Shown here: one piece after another, positions 42,997 to 52,896 of the stretch
Position numbering within the stretch: the stretch's first letter is position 1
How the letters are laid out: the number at the start of each line of letters is the position of its first letter
From: SKLM01 sp964514285
Lineage (GTDB): Bacteria > Chloroflexota > Anaerolineae > B4-G1
Direction of reading: 5' to 3'
DNA: 64,000 nt
NCBI GenBank assembly: GCA_964514285.1
Contig: CAZEQC010000008.1
Coordinates: forward strand, 19,578 to 83,577
The notes under the pieces: generated by a model
Seen by the model: only the letters and a program-made list of their open reading frames with translations
What the model was told of the DNA's origin: nothing
Databases searched by the model: none
Made by a program: the position numbers and the translations under genes

Positions 42997-45900
42997 TTAG
43001 TCACCAAGCTGATCAAAATCGATCGGGTCGAAGATCAGAACGCGATGCGCGTGAGCATCCGTCACGTAGATCGAGCCGTCGGGCGCCACGGCGATACCCT
43101 GGGGAAGCGAGAAGGACTGACTGTCCGTTCCGTAATCCCCAAACGAGAGTAAGTAGTTGCCCTCGCGATCGAAGACCAACACCCGATAGTATCCCGGGTC
43201 AGTGACGTAGACGCGCCCTTGATCATCCACCGCCAGGTACGGCTTCTCCTCGGGGATGCCCGAGTCCCAACCCTGGATCGGCCATTGACGTAAGAAGGCC
43301 CCATTTCCGTCAAAGACCTGGATGCGCCTATTCCACGTATCGGCCACGTACATCTCACCTTCCGGACCAAACGCGATGCCCACCGGCTCATCCAGGTAAC
43401 CCTCTGCTGCGCCGCCCCCACCCCACTGGAAGGCGAACGTCCCATCTGGCTCAAAAACCTGGACCCGCTTGTTGCCCGTGTCGGTCACGTAGACCTCTTG
43501 AGCCTGCATCTGAGGCGGCCCTACTGCGATACCTCGGGGACCGTAGAACAGCCCTCGGCCCCCATCGTCGCCGTCAGGGCTCGACTCGCCGAACGTGCCC
43601 CAGGCTGCAAGTGGCCACCCCTCCGCATCGAGCTGCTGGATGCGGTGATTCCACGTGTCGGCCACGTAGGCCCTCCCATCAGGTCCCAGAGCGATGTCCC
43701 ACGGTTCATTGAAGCCCCGAGCTATGCCCGACTCTTCCTCGGCCAGCGAGCGAGCTCCCCAGCTGTCCACGAACGCACCATCGGCCGTCAATACCTGGAT
43801 CCGGTGATTGCCCGAGTCGGCCACATACATCGTTCCGTCATCATCAATCGCTATGCCTCGCGGGCTCTGGAACTCCCCTCGACCCGCCCCCTGCTGCCCC
43901 ACGACTCGCCGGGCCGTCAACGTTAGCTGATGGTCAGCGTAAGGCGCGACGTCCGTCCACGCCTCAGGCCCTAGCGTACCTCGATCCCACATCTTGGCCA
44001 TCACGTCCCGCCGCACGTAGAGACGGTATTCGCTACGCAACGGCCATTCGTCCAGTGTGTGAGTTTTCCCGGTCACCTCGTCATACAGGTCGTAGTCCCG
44101 ATCGTACCAAATCCTCCACAACGCCGTGCGCATCTCGGGGTTCGTCAACGCCCCCCGGATCCGCTCCCAGGTCAGGTTTTTGTAGTCCTCCATTGGCCAC
44201 CATAAGTAAGTGTAGGTGTTGGCGATATAATCGTTGGTCACGTAGCGCGCCACCGCGTCCCACTGCTCTCTGCCCGCGATCACCACCGGAGCATCCAGTT
44301 GGTCTCGTGAGGGGTTCTCGCCGTAGAAGACCGCGTTCTCATAATCACGTAGATACCAATGGAAAGGCCACGAGCCATCGGCACCATAGGCCACTTTGAT
44401 CGCTTCCGGAGCACCAACAATACGCCGTGAGAGCTCGTCGATCTGACGCATTGTCTCTCCTACCGCTGGCGCAGAATGGGCATAGACCAGGTGCTCGATC
44501 GGATAACCGTAGTTGATATAGCAGAAGCGCCACGCGTGACGGATCGTCAGGGCCACCGGCACCATCAGAGCGGCCAGCACCAACAAACGCACAGACAGAC
44601 GCCGGTCTGCTCTACGTAGGACGTAGATCAACGTCGCCCCAAACCCCACCACGGCGAGCACGCCGCCCAAGAACTGCCCCGTCACCAGCAACGCCGCCAG
44701 CTCATCTCCGCTGAAAGGCCCAGAGGCTACAGCGTAGATCAGCGTTCCCGTGGCCATCCCAAAGGGCGGCGCCAACAGCGCGATCATCCACACCCGCTGG
44801 CGGATCACCCCCTGCCAGTCTATCGATTGGACAAAGCGCCCCACGCCCCAGGCGCCCAGCAGAATCATCGGCAAGGCCAAGTGGACGGCCAGCCAGGGCA
44901 TCTTCTCCCCTGCATAGGAGTAGAAGGCCCACGCCAGAACGATCCACCACACGAGGAAAGCCAGAAACAGTTGGTGCACCTTCAGCTCACCCTGTGGCGC
45001 CTCGTCTGCCTCCGATGAGCCCGATCGGCGAAGGGCGGAGCGCACGGCCAGGTAGCCACCGGTAACCAATGAAAGCAGCAGGGGCAGGTAGTCATACAGC
45101 GGCACAACGATACCGTAGTAGTACCAGGGCTGATCGCCGCGCTTCACCCCTTGCTGCGCCAGCCAATACCCCATCGAGCCCACCAGCCCACTGGCGATCC
45201 CGCCGCCATTGGTGAAAATCGTAGTGAAGAGAACCAGGAAGATGGCATAATGAATCGCCGCCGCGATGCCCCATTGCCGCCAATTCCACGCCAGTCCGAT
45301 GACGGCTGATACCGCTAACACAAACCCGGCAATGGCCGCCGAGTAGTAGATCGTCGGGGCGGTGTAGTCCACCGGATCCAGCCCCGCCAGTTCGATCAAA
45401 ATCGGGGACAGGAAGGGGAGACACAGCGTCCCCAGCACGATGGTCAAGTCGAACGACCGATAGTCCCGCAGATCCTCCCATGTGCCGATCAACAAGACAC
45501 CCAATCCAGCTAGCAGCGCTCCCCCTGCCAGCGCGCCCCCAGCCAGCCCCCACCAGGGCAAAATCCCGTTCTCCTCGTCGGCCGCCCCCCCAGAAAGCAC
45601 ACCTAGACTCAGAATCAACAATCCGATGGCCAACACCACCAGCCCCACCCCCAGGAAGGACTTAAGCCGCTCCTTCTCCCCCCAGTCCTGCAACAGACTT
45701 CGACGGGCAAACACGCCGATCAGGAAGAACCCTACGATCGCATTGTAGATGAAGGCTACCTCCTTGGTGGCGAAAGAGAGCGAAACACCCGCGGCCATCA
45801 CGTAGATCCACCGCCGGCGGCCATCCTCCAGGTAGGAGAAGATCGCGAAGATCACAATCAGGACCCAGAGGATAACCGGCAGATCGTGGCGGATGTAGCG

Positions 45901-46317
45901 AGAGTAGTAGGCGATCGACGGCGAGATCAGTAGGAAGAAAGACGCGAACAGCGCGCCCACCCGCCCCAACCAGCGTCGCAGGAGGTAGGGGAAGGCCACC
46001 ACAGCCACCCCGGTCAAAGCCACAAATAGACGAGCTGTGAAGTCATCGGCGCCGAATAGAAAGTAGGAAAGCGCAGTGGCGTGGAAGAGAAGAGGCCCAT
46101 GCATCAGCGGTGTGTGCTGGAAGCCCTGCCCGACATATAGGTTCCACGAGTACTTGGTGTGCAAGCTCTCGTCGTGGCTCTGAACACGTATACCCAATCC
46201 CCAAAGCCGTGTGACCAGAGCCAGGACGATGAGCGAAAGGTATAGAGCTTTCTCCCAGTCCAATCTGATCCAACCACCAACCGGTCGATCCAGCAGGCTA
46301 TCGAATGATGATCTCAC
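42997..46317 (-). CDS. Agl23-like membrane glycosyltransferase with C-terminal NHL beta-propeller
   Basis: This 1106-residue protein starts with a GT39/Agl23-type polytopic domain: RLWGLGIRVQSHDESLH, HTPLMHGPLLFHATALSYFLFG and YYSRYIRHDLP. About 12 helices reach to residue 600. After a loop rich in aromatic residues, about six NHL repeats (820-1100) with the pattern GIA(I/V)DDDGTMYVADSGNHRIQV form a propeller outside the cell. GTG 46317 has AGGAGG-like sequence upstream. The propeller may bind the glycan or a partner protein. Confidence 0.86.
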   Translation of the reverse strand: MRSSFDSLLDRPVGGWIRLDWEKALYLSLIVLALVTRLWGLGIRVQSHDESLHTKYSWNLYVGQGFQHTPLMHGPLLFHATALSYFLFGADDFTARLFVALTGVAVVAFPYLLRRWLGRVGALFASFFLLISPSIAYYSRYIRHDLPVILWVLIVIFAIFSYLEDGRRRWIYVMAAGVSLSFATKEVAFIYNAIVGFFLIGVFARRSLLQDWGEKERLKSFLGVGLVVLAIGLLILSLGVLSGGAADEENGILPWWGLAGGALAGGALLAGLGVLLIGTWEDLRDYRSFDLTIVLGTLCLPFLSPILIELAGLDPVDYTAPTIYYSAAIAGFVLAVSAVIGLAWNWRQWGIAAAIHYAIFLVLFTTIFTNGGGIASGLVGSMGYWLAQQGVKRGDQPWYYYGIVVPLYDYLPLLLSLVTGGYLAVRSALRRSGSSEADEAPQGELKVHQLFLAFLVWWIVLAWAFYSYAGEKMPWLAVHLALPMILLGAWGVGRFVQSIDWQGVIRQRVWMIALLAPPFGMATGTLIYAVASGPFSGDELAALLVTGQFLGGVLAVVGFGATLIYVLRRADRRLSVRLLVLAALMVPVALTIRHAWRFCYINYGYPIEHLVYAHSAPAVGETMRQIDELSRRIVGAPEAIKVAYGADGSWPFHWYLRDYENAVFYGENPSRDQLDAPVVIAGREQWDAVARYVTNDYIANTYTYLWWPMEDYKNLTWERIRGALTNPEMRTALWRIWYDRDYDLYDEVTGKTHTLDEWPLRSEYRLYVRRDVMAKMWDRGTLGPEAWTDVAPYADHQLTLTARRVVGQQGAGRGEFQSPRGIAIDDDGTMYVADSGNHRIQVLTADGAFVDSWGARSLAEEESGIARGFNEPWDIALGPDGRAYVADTWNHRIQQLDAEGWPLAAWGTFGESSPDGDDGGRGLFYGPRGIAVGPPQMQAQEVYVTDTGNKRVQVFEPDGTFAFQWGGGGAAEGYLDEPVGIAFGPEGEMYVADTWNRRIQVFDGNGAFLRQWPIQGWDSGIPEEKPYLAVDDQGRVYVTDPGYYRVLVFDREGNYLLSFGDYGTDSQSFSLPQGIAVAPDGSIYVTDAHAHRVLIFDPIDFDQLGD

Positions 46318-46437
46318 GTCTGTCCTCTCCTCCTAGACAACATCCAATGATCGATCCACATCTCCGTCGTCGGAATGGCTTCATAATCACTATGCGAACA
46401 AACCTTCAGCCACAAACGCCCACCGATGCGTCGCACC

Positions 46438-48204
46438 TTAATCACTACGCGAAACATCGCCAGCTCGCCACACCGTCGCCCACCCGTCTGCCTCCGGGAG
46501 CGGGCTCCCCTCCCGGAACAGGAACCACTGGTAAGCAGCCCGACAGGTAAGCTCTCCAAAGCTGCACCCCAGATTCCGTGGGGTCCACTGACGGCTCACA
46601 GGGAAGTCCTGTCCCGCGTAGCTCTCTCCGACAACTGCTAGGTCCGTCTCATCGCGACCGGATGTCACAAGCACCGAACCTATCGCTTCCGCCGGCGGGC
46701 CGCTCAGTCGAGTGACGCGACGTGCAGCGTCAAACTCACGCAGATACCAGGACAGAATCGAATCCTCCGGCGCCTGATACGTGAAAGCCAGTCTCGTAGC
46801 CAGACCGGTCTCCCGCCAACTCAGTTCCTCCAACGTCTCCACTAGGTCGCGGACGGCCCGAGCTGTGGGCTCACGCAACATGGTCTCTCGGGGATCTCCT
46901 GTATGTCGGTATGCCACACCCCATCCGGTATGTAGCGTAAACGCCAGGAGAGCAACGGCCGTTCCAGCCGCTGCGGTTCGAAAGACCGTTGACCCTCCCA
47001 GAATTACCCCGAAGCTCAGCACCACCAGCCCTTGGACCGCCATCGCGACTATGGCCAGGACCAAGTCGGTTCGATCGCCGAACTCAGCATAACGAGCTAG
47101 CATCAGGTACGTATGCGTCCACAGCACCAGCACAAAGCCGATGTGCACGCCCTGCAACCTCCCTGCCGAAGGCGACCGCCAAGCACCGGCCAAGAGCTTC
47201 TCCACGAAGACGCCCCCCAGCATCGCCAGCGGCAGGACGATCCACAGCAAGTCTGTCGGACGACGACTGGGCATAGCCATCAGCAACAAGACCGTCAGTA
47301 CGGTCCACAATCCCAGCAGCAGCGTCCCTCGGTCTCGCTGCGCTGCCCCCCAGATCAGACCGCCGAATCCAAACACCACCGCCCACAGCTCATAGGCCAT
47401 CAGCAGCGCCAGCACCGAACCGGGTGGGGCCGACGCTCGCTCGAAGCGCCCCAACCAGGCCGCCAGGAGGCCCCCGCTTGCCTCCAGACCCGCCAGATTC
47501 CAACCCAGGCCTGTGGCCAAGAGCAGGCCAGCAGACGCAAAGGCGATAATGAACCAACGTCCCTGGCGCCGGATCAATCGAGATGCCTGATCGAGGCCCA
47601 GCCCGTCGATCCGCCCCAGCTGAGTGAGGATCACATAGGCCAATCCCAGAGGCACCAGAACACCGTACATCGTCGCCCCGGACGTCGCGGCCAAAGCCAA
47701 TCCGATCGCCGCCCCCGCAAGCCAACGGCGTCTTCCCGTCCGCAGAAACCGCAGTGTGGCTCCCAAAAAGGCCATCGTCCCGACCCCTGAGATGACCGTG
47801 CCCTGAAGCTGCCGCGAGGCGACCAGCGCAGTTGGAGAGATGGCAAGATAGAGCCCCGCTGCCAGAGCCCCCACCCGGCCCATCTCGCGCCTGAAGAGGA
47901 CCGGGGCCAGCGCCAGGCACGCCCCAAACAGGGCCGGCACCAAACGAGCCACGGCATCACCCGCCCCGAACAGGGCAAACGACAGACTGTTCACCGCCAA
48001 CAGAAAGGGATTGTAGTCCGTCAGCGGCATCCCTTGCCCCGTCGCAGCCCGCCAGGCCAGAACGGCCTCTCTCGCCTCCCCAGCGGTCAGAGGGGCGGCA
48101 TCTAGGTGCGCCACGCGCATCGTCAGAGCAACGAAGGCGATCAGCCCCCAGAGCAGATGCTCGTACGTGATTATCCCAATACCCCGGTCACATTTATCGT
48201 CCAT
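46438..48204 (-). CDS. GT39-like polytopic membrane glycosyltransferase
   Basis: The protein has 588 residues. The N-terminal part (LTMRVAHLDAAPLTAGEAREAVLAWRA; TDYNPFLLAVNSLSFALFGAGDAVARLVPALFG) fits the PMT/ArnT-like family, but the usual acidic DE motif is replaced by GEARE. About 12 helices are visible, then a soluble C-terminal domain. Such enzymes use polyprenyl-phosphate sugars at the outer face. It lies between two larger relatives. Confidence 0.8.
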   Translation of the reverse strand: MDDKCDRGIGIITYEHLLWGLIAFVALTMRVAHLDAAPLTAGEAREAVLAWRAATGQGMPLTDYNPFLLAVNSLSFALFGAGDAVARLVPALFGACLALAPVLFRREMGRVGALAAGLYLAISPTALVASRQLQGTVISGVGTMAFLGATLRFLRTGRRRWLAGAAIGLALAATSGATMYGVLVPLGLAYVILTQLGRIDGLGLDQASRLIRRQGRWFIIAFASAGLLLATGLGWNLAGLEASGGLLAAWLGRFERASAPPGSVLALLMAYELWAVVFGFGGLIWGAAQRDRGTLLLGLWTVLTVLLLMAMPSRRPTDLLWIVLPLAMLGGVFVEKLLAGAWRSPSAGRLQGVHIGFVLVLWTHTYLMLARYAEFGDRTDLVLAIVAMAVQGLVVLSFGVILGGSTVFRTAAAGTAVALLAFTLHTGWGVAYRHTGDPRETMLREPTARAVRDLVETLEELSWRETGLATRLAFTYQAPEDSILSWYLREFDAARRVTRLSGPPAEAIGSVLVTSGRDETDLAVVGESYAGQDFPVSRQWTPRNLGCSFGELTCRAAYQWFLFREGSPLPEADGWATVWRAGDVSRSD

Positions 48205-48249
48205 ACCCGCTGCTCGTTACTCCAGGGCCAAAGCAACCCGTCGATAGGG

Positions 48250-51200
48250 CTACTCGACCACCTCGTAGATCGTCACGCCGGCCGAGTCGTAGGCCCTGCG
48301 CAGCAGTCCCCGCTCGGCCATCTCTGCGAACTTGTCCAGCCCGGCCTTGCCGTAGTAGGCCCGCTCGTAAGCACCCACGTAGATGTAGCGTACGCCGTAG
48401 CGTCCCACCACCTCCATCGTCTCATCCACGTTCGTCGTGGCATAGCACAGATCCACGTCGCTGCGGCGCCAGGTCACCATATCGCCCCCCACCCCGGCCC
48501 GCTGCTGCACTTGATGCCAGCGCCATCCCACCACCGCCGGAAGCCCTGTGTGCACGGAGACACGGTTCGCCCACAGGTACTCACGGCGACCCAACCCCTC
48601 CAGGATGACCGGGGATCCTTCCACGTTATCCTGGATCCAACGAATAGCGTGGTAATCACCCGACAGAGGGATCTCCTCCATATCGTCCTCAGGCCCATCG
48701 TGGATCACGGCATCCTTCATAAAAGCCATGCCGCTCAGTGTCGTCCCCGTCTCTGGTGCTATCCGATCGACGGCTCGCGCATGGACGCCAAAGGGCAGGA
48801 ACAGAGCCCCTCCAAGGACCAACAAACCTACCCCACCCCACCAGAGCCGAGCCCAGCTGACGCTCCAGCGAGACGCCTCCTGCCAGACCCAACCCACGCT
48901 CACCGCAGCGGCGATGGCCAACAGGATCCACACCTGCAGATAGAACTTGAAGACCGTGTTCATCCGCCCGATGTCGCCTTCCAGAACGATGACTTCGACG
49001 GCGAGGGAGAGCGCCATAGCTGCCGCCACCATCAGCCAAAGCAGCTGTCGCCTCCCGTCAGGGGGATCGAGATCGTCAGCGAAGCGATCCCTCGCTCCAG
49101 GCTCGAGAGGGAACAAGAACGCCACCACCGCCAGCCCGATGATCGGAGCCGCCACCAAGACCACTGGAACGTTCATCAGCCACAGCGCCACCGCAAGCAC
49201 GACCGTCCCGCCAGTAACCAACGCGATAATGCCCCAAGGCAGTCTGTCTCTCTCGATTGACAACATCGCGTGAGCGACCAGCCGGGTGACCACGGGGAAA
49301 AGCAAAGCGCCGTAGATCCAAAGGTAGATCGTGGCCGGGGTAGTCCCTCCCTGCCAGAGCTTGAAGGAGCTGTAACCAGCCACGTAGTGGCGCATATAGG
49401 GGATGTAGAGCAGCACCGTCAGGCCGATCAGCAGCGGGACCCGCCAGACCACCCGCCGCACAAACAAGCCCACACGCACCGCCAGGGGTGAAGGGCCCTC
49501 TCCCTCCTCCGTTTTCCTTCTGACCGGTCGAGGCCAGGCCCCCACCCCCAGTGCCAGCACCCCCAGCAACAGGTATGTCGGGTAGTCCCACGTGTTCGCC
49601 GGTCGCAGGGCCCCGATCACCAGGCCACCGATCAGCAGGCTTGCCCAGGGCCCTCTCGCCTTCCGCGCCCAATTGACCGCCAAAGCTAGGGCAAACAGCG
49701 TCAGGGGAAAGGCGATCATATGCGCGTGGAGGTCACCGTACAGGAACGTGAACGCAGGGAACTCCGCGATCGGATTCCCCGCCTCCGCTGGAATGATGCG
49801 CGTCGGATGCCAGTACCACGTCTCGGGCCGGAGTGCCACACTCGCCCCCTCGACCACCAGCCGCCAAAGGCCCCGTACCAGAGACACAGCATCCGGCAGA
49901 CCCGGTATCGTGCTCGGGAAGGAGACATCCCCCAACGCGATCAGCTTGTTCCGCATCAGATGCACGACCCCCAGATTGCCCATGAGCACGGTGAAGACAG
50001 TTCCTGCAAAACCGGCCAACAGAGGTTGTCGGCTGCCATCCTCCCGGCCGTCGCCATCCGAGAGATTGTAGGCCACCGAGAAGGCCCCAATGCCTGTCAG
50101 GGCAAAGAGAAGCGGCACGGCCAGGTTATAAGCGATCGCCGGCACAGTGCCGATCAACTGGATCAGCGTGCCGACGATCACGAAGCCGAAGTAGTAGTAG
50201 TTGATCCAGGTACCCGACAGCCACGGGCTATACGGCGGGAACCAGGTCGACTTCATCACCGCGTTTAAGTAGGCGAAGTCCATCGGCTTCTCCCCACCCA
50301 CCACCGGATGCCAAAGATCCGGTTGGAGCAGCCGTACTCCAATCCAACCCACGAACAGCAGCGTGAAGAGACTCTCCACAGCCAGGACGCCCCGCCACCG
50401 GTGCCGCAAGAAGCTCCTCAAAGCGTCCCAGCGCAGCCAGCCGACCCCCATGCCCACCATGGTCAATAGCGCCACCATACGCACAATCGTAGGTCGGCTG
50501 TTGGGGAAGAGCCGAAGACTCGCCGCCAGCCAGGTCAGATAGGCTACCAGAAGCAGCCCGAACAGGCGTGCGAAACCGTAGCCCCGATCACGAAGCCGCG
50601 GCAAAGCGACGAACAACAACGGAAAGGCCAGCCAACCTAACAGCGATGAAGTCACCCACCATGCCAGCGCAGCCAGCCCCGGGTGGCGATTCAGAAGACC
50701 ACCTCGATCGAACATCTCCGACCACGTGCCTCCCGCCTGCTGTTCGGACCACACCTCCTCGCTGAACCTCAGCATGTTCGGCGCCTTGGTGGCCGCCTGC
50801 GGCGTTCGCCCACGCTGCACGCGATCCAACTGTACTGTGCCCAGCGTGTCTTCCACCCTCTGGCGTGAGTATCTTTCCGTCTTGCGAAAGATCAGCACGC
50901 GGGGATGGTCATAGACGCTGAACGCCTCCTCTGCTGGCGGTAGATTGACTTCCACGGGGCGGCTCTGACTGACGTAGCCCGCTTCCATCAGCTCGAAAGG
51001 GTTCTCTTGATCAGGAAAGATAAAGGGTCCCAGAGCCGGATAGGAGGTGAAGTCCGCTTCCAGCTCGAAGCCCAGTTCTCCCGCGAACAAAGCGCGGTAG
51101 TATTCGGTCGTCAAGGGATAGCGAGAGGGCAGGCGCGGGATCGACGCGTAGAGCCGATTGCTGGCCAGGAAGACCCAGTCCGCCTCGTCGAGCCATCGGT

Positions 51201-52896
51201 ACAGCCTTTGACGCTTCTCAATGGTATCCTCATTGTAGTTCTCCATCTCGAAGCCTGTGTACGCCCCCCCGAAGGGATCGTGACCATCAATCCGCAGCGG
51301 CAGGCCCCAATCCCAGTGCTCATTCGCCACCGTCGCTCCTGCCGGCACGTTGTCGTAAATCCAGCGGGAGGCCGCCACCCGCGGATGAGGCCGCAAGTAG
51401 ATCGTGAAGAAGGCGATGCCCCAGAAGACCGCCCCGAGCCCCACGATCGCCGAGAGACCCAGCCCCGCACGACGTCTCCATGCCGACGCAGAGCGCGCCA
51501 GCCGAACCAGCCACGCAGCCGCAAAAAGCAACAAGACCGGGTACAGTGGCAGGAAGTAGCGCATCGACTTCACCCACCGGGTGGCCTGGTAGAGGAACAG
51601 GGCCGTAAACCACCCCCACAACACCAGGTGCCTTCGACCGGCGCGGCCGCTGCTTGCCCTGAACCTGTCGAAGGAGCCTGTCGCCCTGCTGCCCCTCAGC
51701 AGCTCAAACCCCGCCACGCCCCATCCGATCCACCCGGCAAGGCCAAGCGGCAGCCCCATACCCCACACAACCACGTTCAGCCAGGGAAAGATGATGGGTA
51801 GACGGTTGGCCCATTGTCGCCCCGAGGGAAGGTCGACCTCTCCCGCCTGCTCCATACGGATCTCCTGAAGGCGACCGAACCAATCCGGGCTGGGACGGAC
51901 GCCGAAGAACCCCGGCCCTTCGAAGGCGTACGGCTGCGCGACCCGAAAGGCGATCAGGGAAAGAAGCCCGGCCAGGAACAGCGCCATCACCAGCGACCAG
52001 AGGCGCGACACGCTGAACGACGAGGGCCCTGACCGCGCGGCGCTCCGCCGATACGATAGCACGACCTGCACGGCAGCCAGCACCACCAGCAGCGACGTCG
52101 TCGCCGCGCTGACCTTACAGGCGGCAGCCAGCCCAACTGCAACGCCGGCCGCCGCGAAGTCGAACCAGCGCACCGTCGGACCTGCCTCCGCCCCCTCGCC
52201 CGGCGCCCCAGAGCCCCAATGCGCAGCCCGGACCGAGAAGGTGGCCACCAGCGTTGCCATCAAACAGGCCATGCTGTCCACCGTGAAGAAGTGCGCCTGT
52301 TGGATCATGAATGCCGTCACTGCCCCCAGGCCGGCGGCGACCAATCCTGCCACCCGTCCGTACAGCCGACGGCCGATCAGGTAGATCAGGATCAACGTGC
52401 CAAGGTCGGAAAGAGCCGAGAGAGTCCGACCCACCACAGCGTTGTAGACCCCGGTGAAGGTGCCAGGCCTGCACCCGTCCGCGTCCGAACCGACGAGCAG
52501 TGCTGCCGCCCCTTGGGCCACGGGTGCTGGCTCACTCGTACAAGCGCGATCCAGCCACTCAGCCGCCGCCCGGGTAGCGAACAGCGGGAGGGTCCCGTAG
52601 CTATAGCGGCGCCCTTCACGGTTCCGCACATTCAGGGGCGAGCGATGGGTGTCGAAGTAGACGGAGAGATCGTCAGGCCAGCGGATGAGGGACAACGTGT
52701 TGCGCATATGGCCCTCGTCGGGGTGGATGTACTGCCCTTCGTCCCAGTTCAGACCGGTCAACCGCAGATAGCCGGCCACCAAGAGAATGACCACCAGAGC
52801 GAGAAGCGACCAGACGTGCATCGTACTCCCACCTCGTGCTCTCGCCTCTCGTTCAGCCGTCAGGGTCTCGCTATCCAAGCTCACCATCCGCGGCAC
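48250..52896 (-). CDS. giant GT39-DUF2298 (YYY) fusion membrane protein
   Basis: The 1548-residue protein joins two polytopic units. Residues about 30-690 look like a GT39 glycosyltransferase (RLTGLNWDEGQYIHPDEGHMRN; TVDSMACLMAT). Residues about 720-1540 are a DUF2298/chlor_Arch_YYY domain with the eponymous stretch GTWINYYYFGFVIVGTLIQL, HPTRIIPAEAGNPIAEFPAF and YGDLHAHMIAFPLTLF. The family is found in Chloroflexi and archaea. GTG 52896 overlaps the previous stop; ATG 52821 with GGTGGGAG before it is an alternative start. The function is unknown. Confidence 0.88.
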   Translation of the reverse strand: MPRMVSLDSETLTAEREARARGGSTMHVWSLLALVVILLVAGYLRLTGLNWDEGQYIHPDEGHMRNTLSLIRWPDDLSVYFDTHRSPLNVRNREGRRYSYGTLPLFATRAAAEWLDRACTSEPAPVAQGAAALLVGSDADGCRPGTFTGVYNAVVGRTLSALSDLGTLILIYLIGRRLYGRVAGLVAAGLGAVTAFMIQQAHFFTVDSMACLMATLVATFSVRAAHWGSGAPGEGAEAGPTVRWFDFAAAGVAVGLAAACKVSAATTSLLVVLAAVQVVLSYRRSAARSGPSSFSVSRLWSLVMALFLAGLLSLIAFRVAQPYAFEGPGFFGVRPSPDWFGRLQEIRMEQAGEVDLPSGRQWANRLPIIFPWLNVVVWGMGLPLGLAGWIGWGVAGFELLRGSRATGSFDRFRASSGRAGRRHLVLWGWFTALFLYQATRWVKSMRYFLPLYPVLLLFAAAWLVRLARSASAWRRRAGLGLSAIVGLGAVFWGIAFFTIYLRPHPRVAASRWIYDNVPAGATVANEHWDWGLPLRIDGHDPFGGAYTGFEMENYNEDTIEKRQRLYRWLDEADWVFLASNRLYASIPRLPSRYPLTTEYYRALFAGELGFELEADFTSYPALGPFIFPDQENPFELMEAGYVSQSRPVEVNLPPAEEAFSVYDHPRVLIFRKTERYSRQRVEDTLGTVQLDRVQRGRTPQAATKAPNMLRFSEEVWSEQQAGGTWSEMFDRGGLLNRHPGLAALAWWVTSSLLGWLAFPLLFVALPRLRDRGYGFARLFGLLLVAYLTWLAASLRLFPNSRPTIVRMVALLTMVGMGVGWLRWDALRSFLRHRWRGVLAVESLFTLLFVGWIGVRLLQPDLWHPVVGGEKPMDFAYLNAVMKSTWFPPYSPWLSGTWINYYYFGFVIVGTLIQLIGTVPAIAYNLAVPLLFALTGIGAFSVAYNLSDGDGREDGSRQPLLAGFAGTVFTVLMGNLGVVHLMRNKLIALGDVSFPSTIPGLPDAVSLVRGLWRLVVEGASVALRPETWYWHPTRIIPAEAGNPIAEFPAFTFLYGDLHAHMIAFPLTLFALALAVNWARKARGPWASLLIGGLVIGALRPANTWDYPTYLLLGVLALGVGAWPRPVRRKTEEGEGPSPLAVRVGLFVRRVVWRVPLLIGLTVLLYIPYMRHYVAGYSSFKLWQGGTTPATIYLWIYGALLFPVVTRLVAHAMLSIERDRLPWGIIALVTGGTVVLAVALWLMNVPVVLVAAPIIGLAVVAFLFPLEPGARDRFADDLDPPDGRRQLLWLMVAAAMALSLAVEVIVLEGDIGRMNTVFKFYLQVWILLAIAAAVSVGWVWQEASRWSVSWARLWWGGVGLLVLGGALFLPFGVHARAVDRIAPETGTTLSGMAFMKDAVIHDGPEDDMEEIPLSGDYHAIRWIQDNVEGSPVILEGLGRREYLWANRVSVHTGLPAVVGWRWHQVQQRAGVGGDMVTWRRSDVDLCYATTNVDETMEVVGRYGVRYIYVGAYERAYYGKAGLDKFAEMAERGLLRRAYDSAGVTIYEVVE

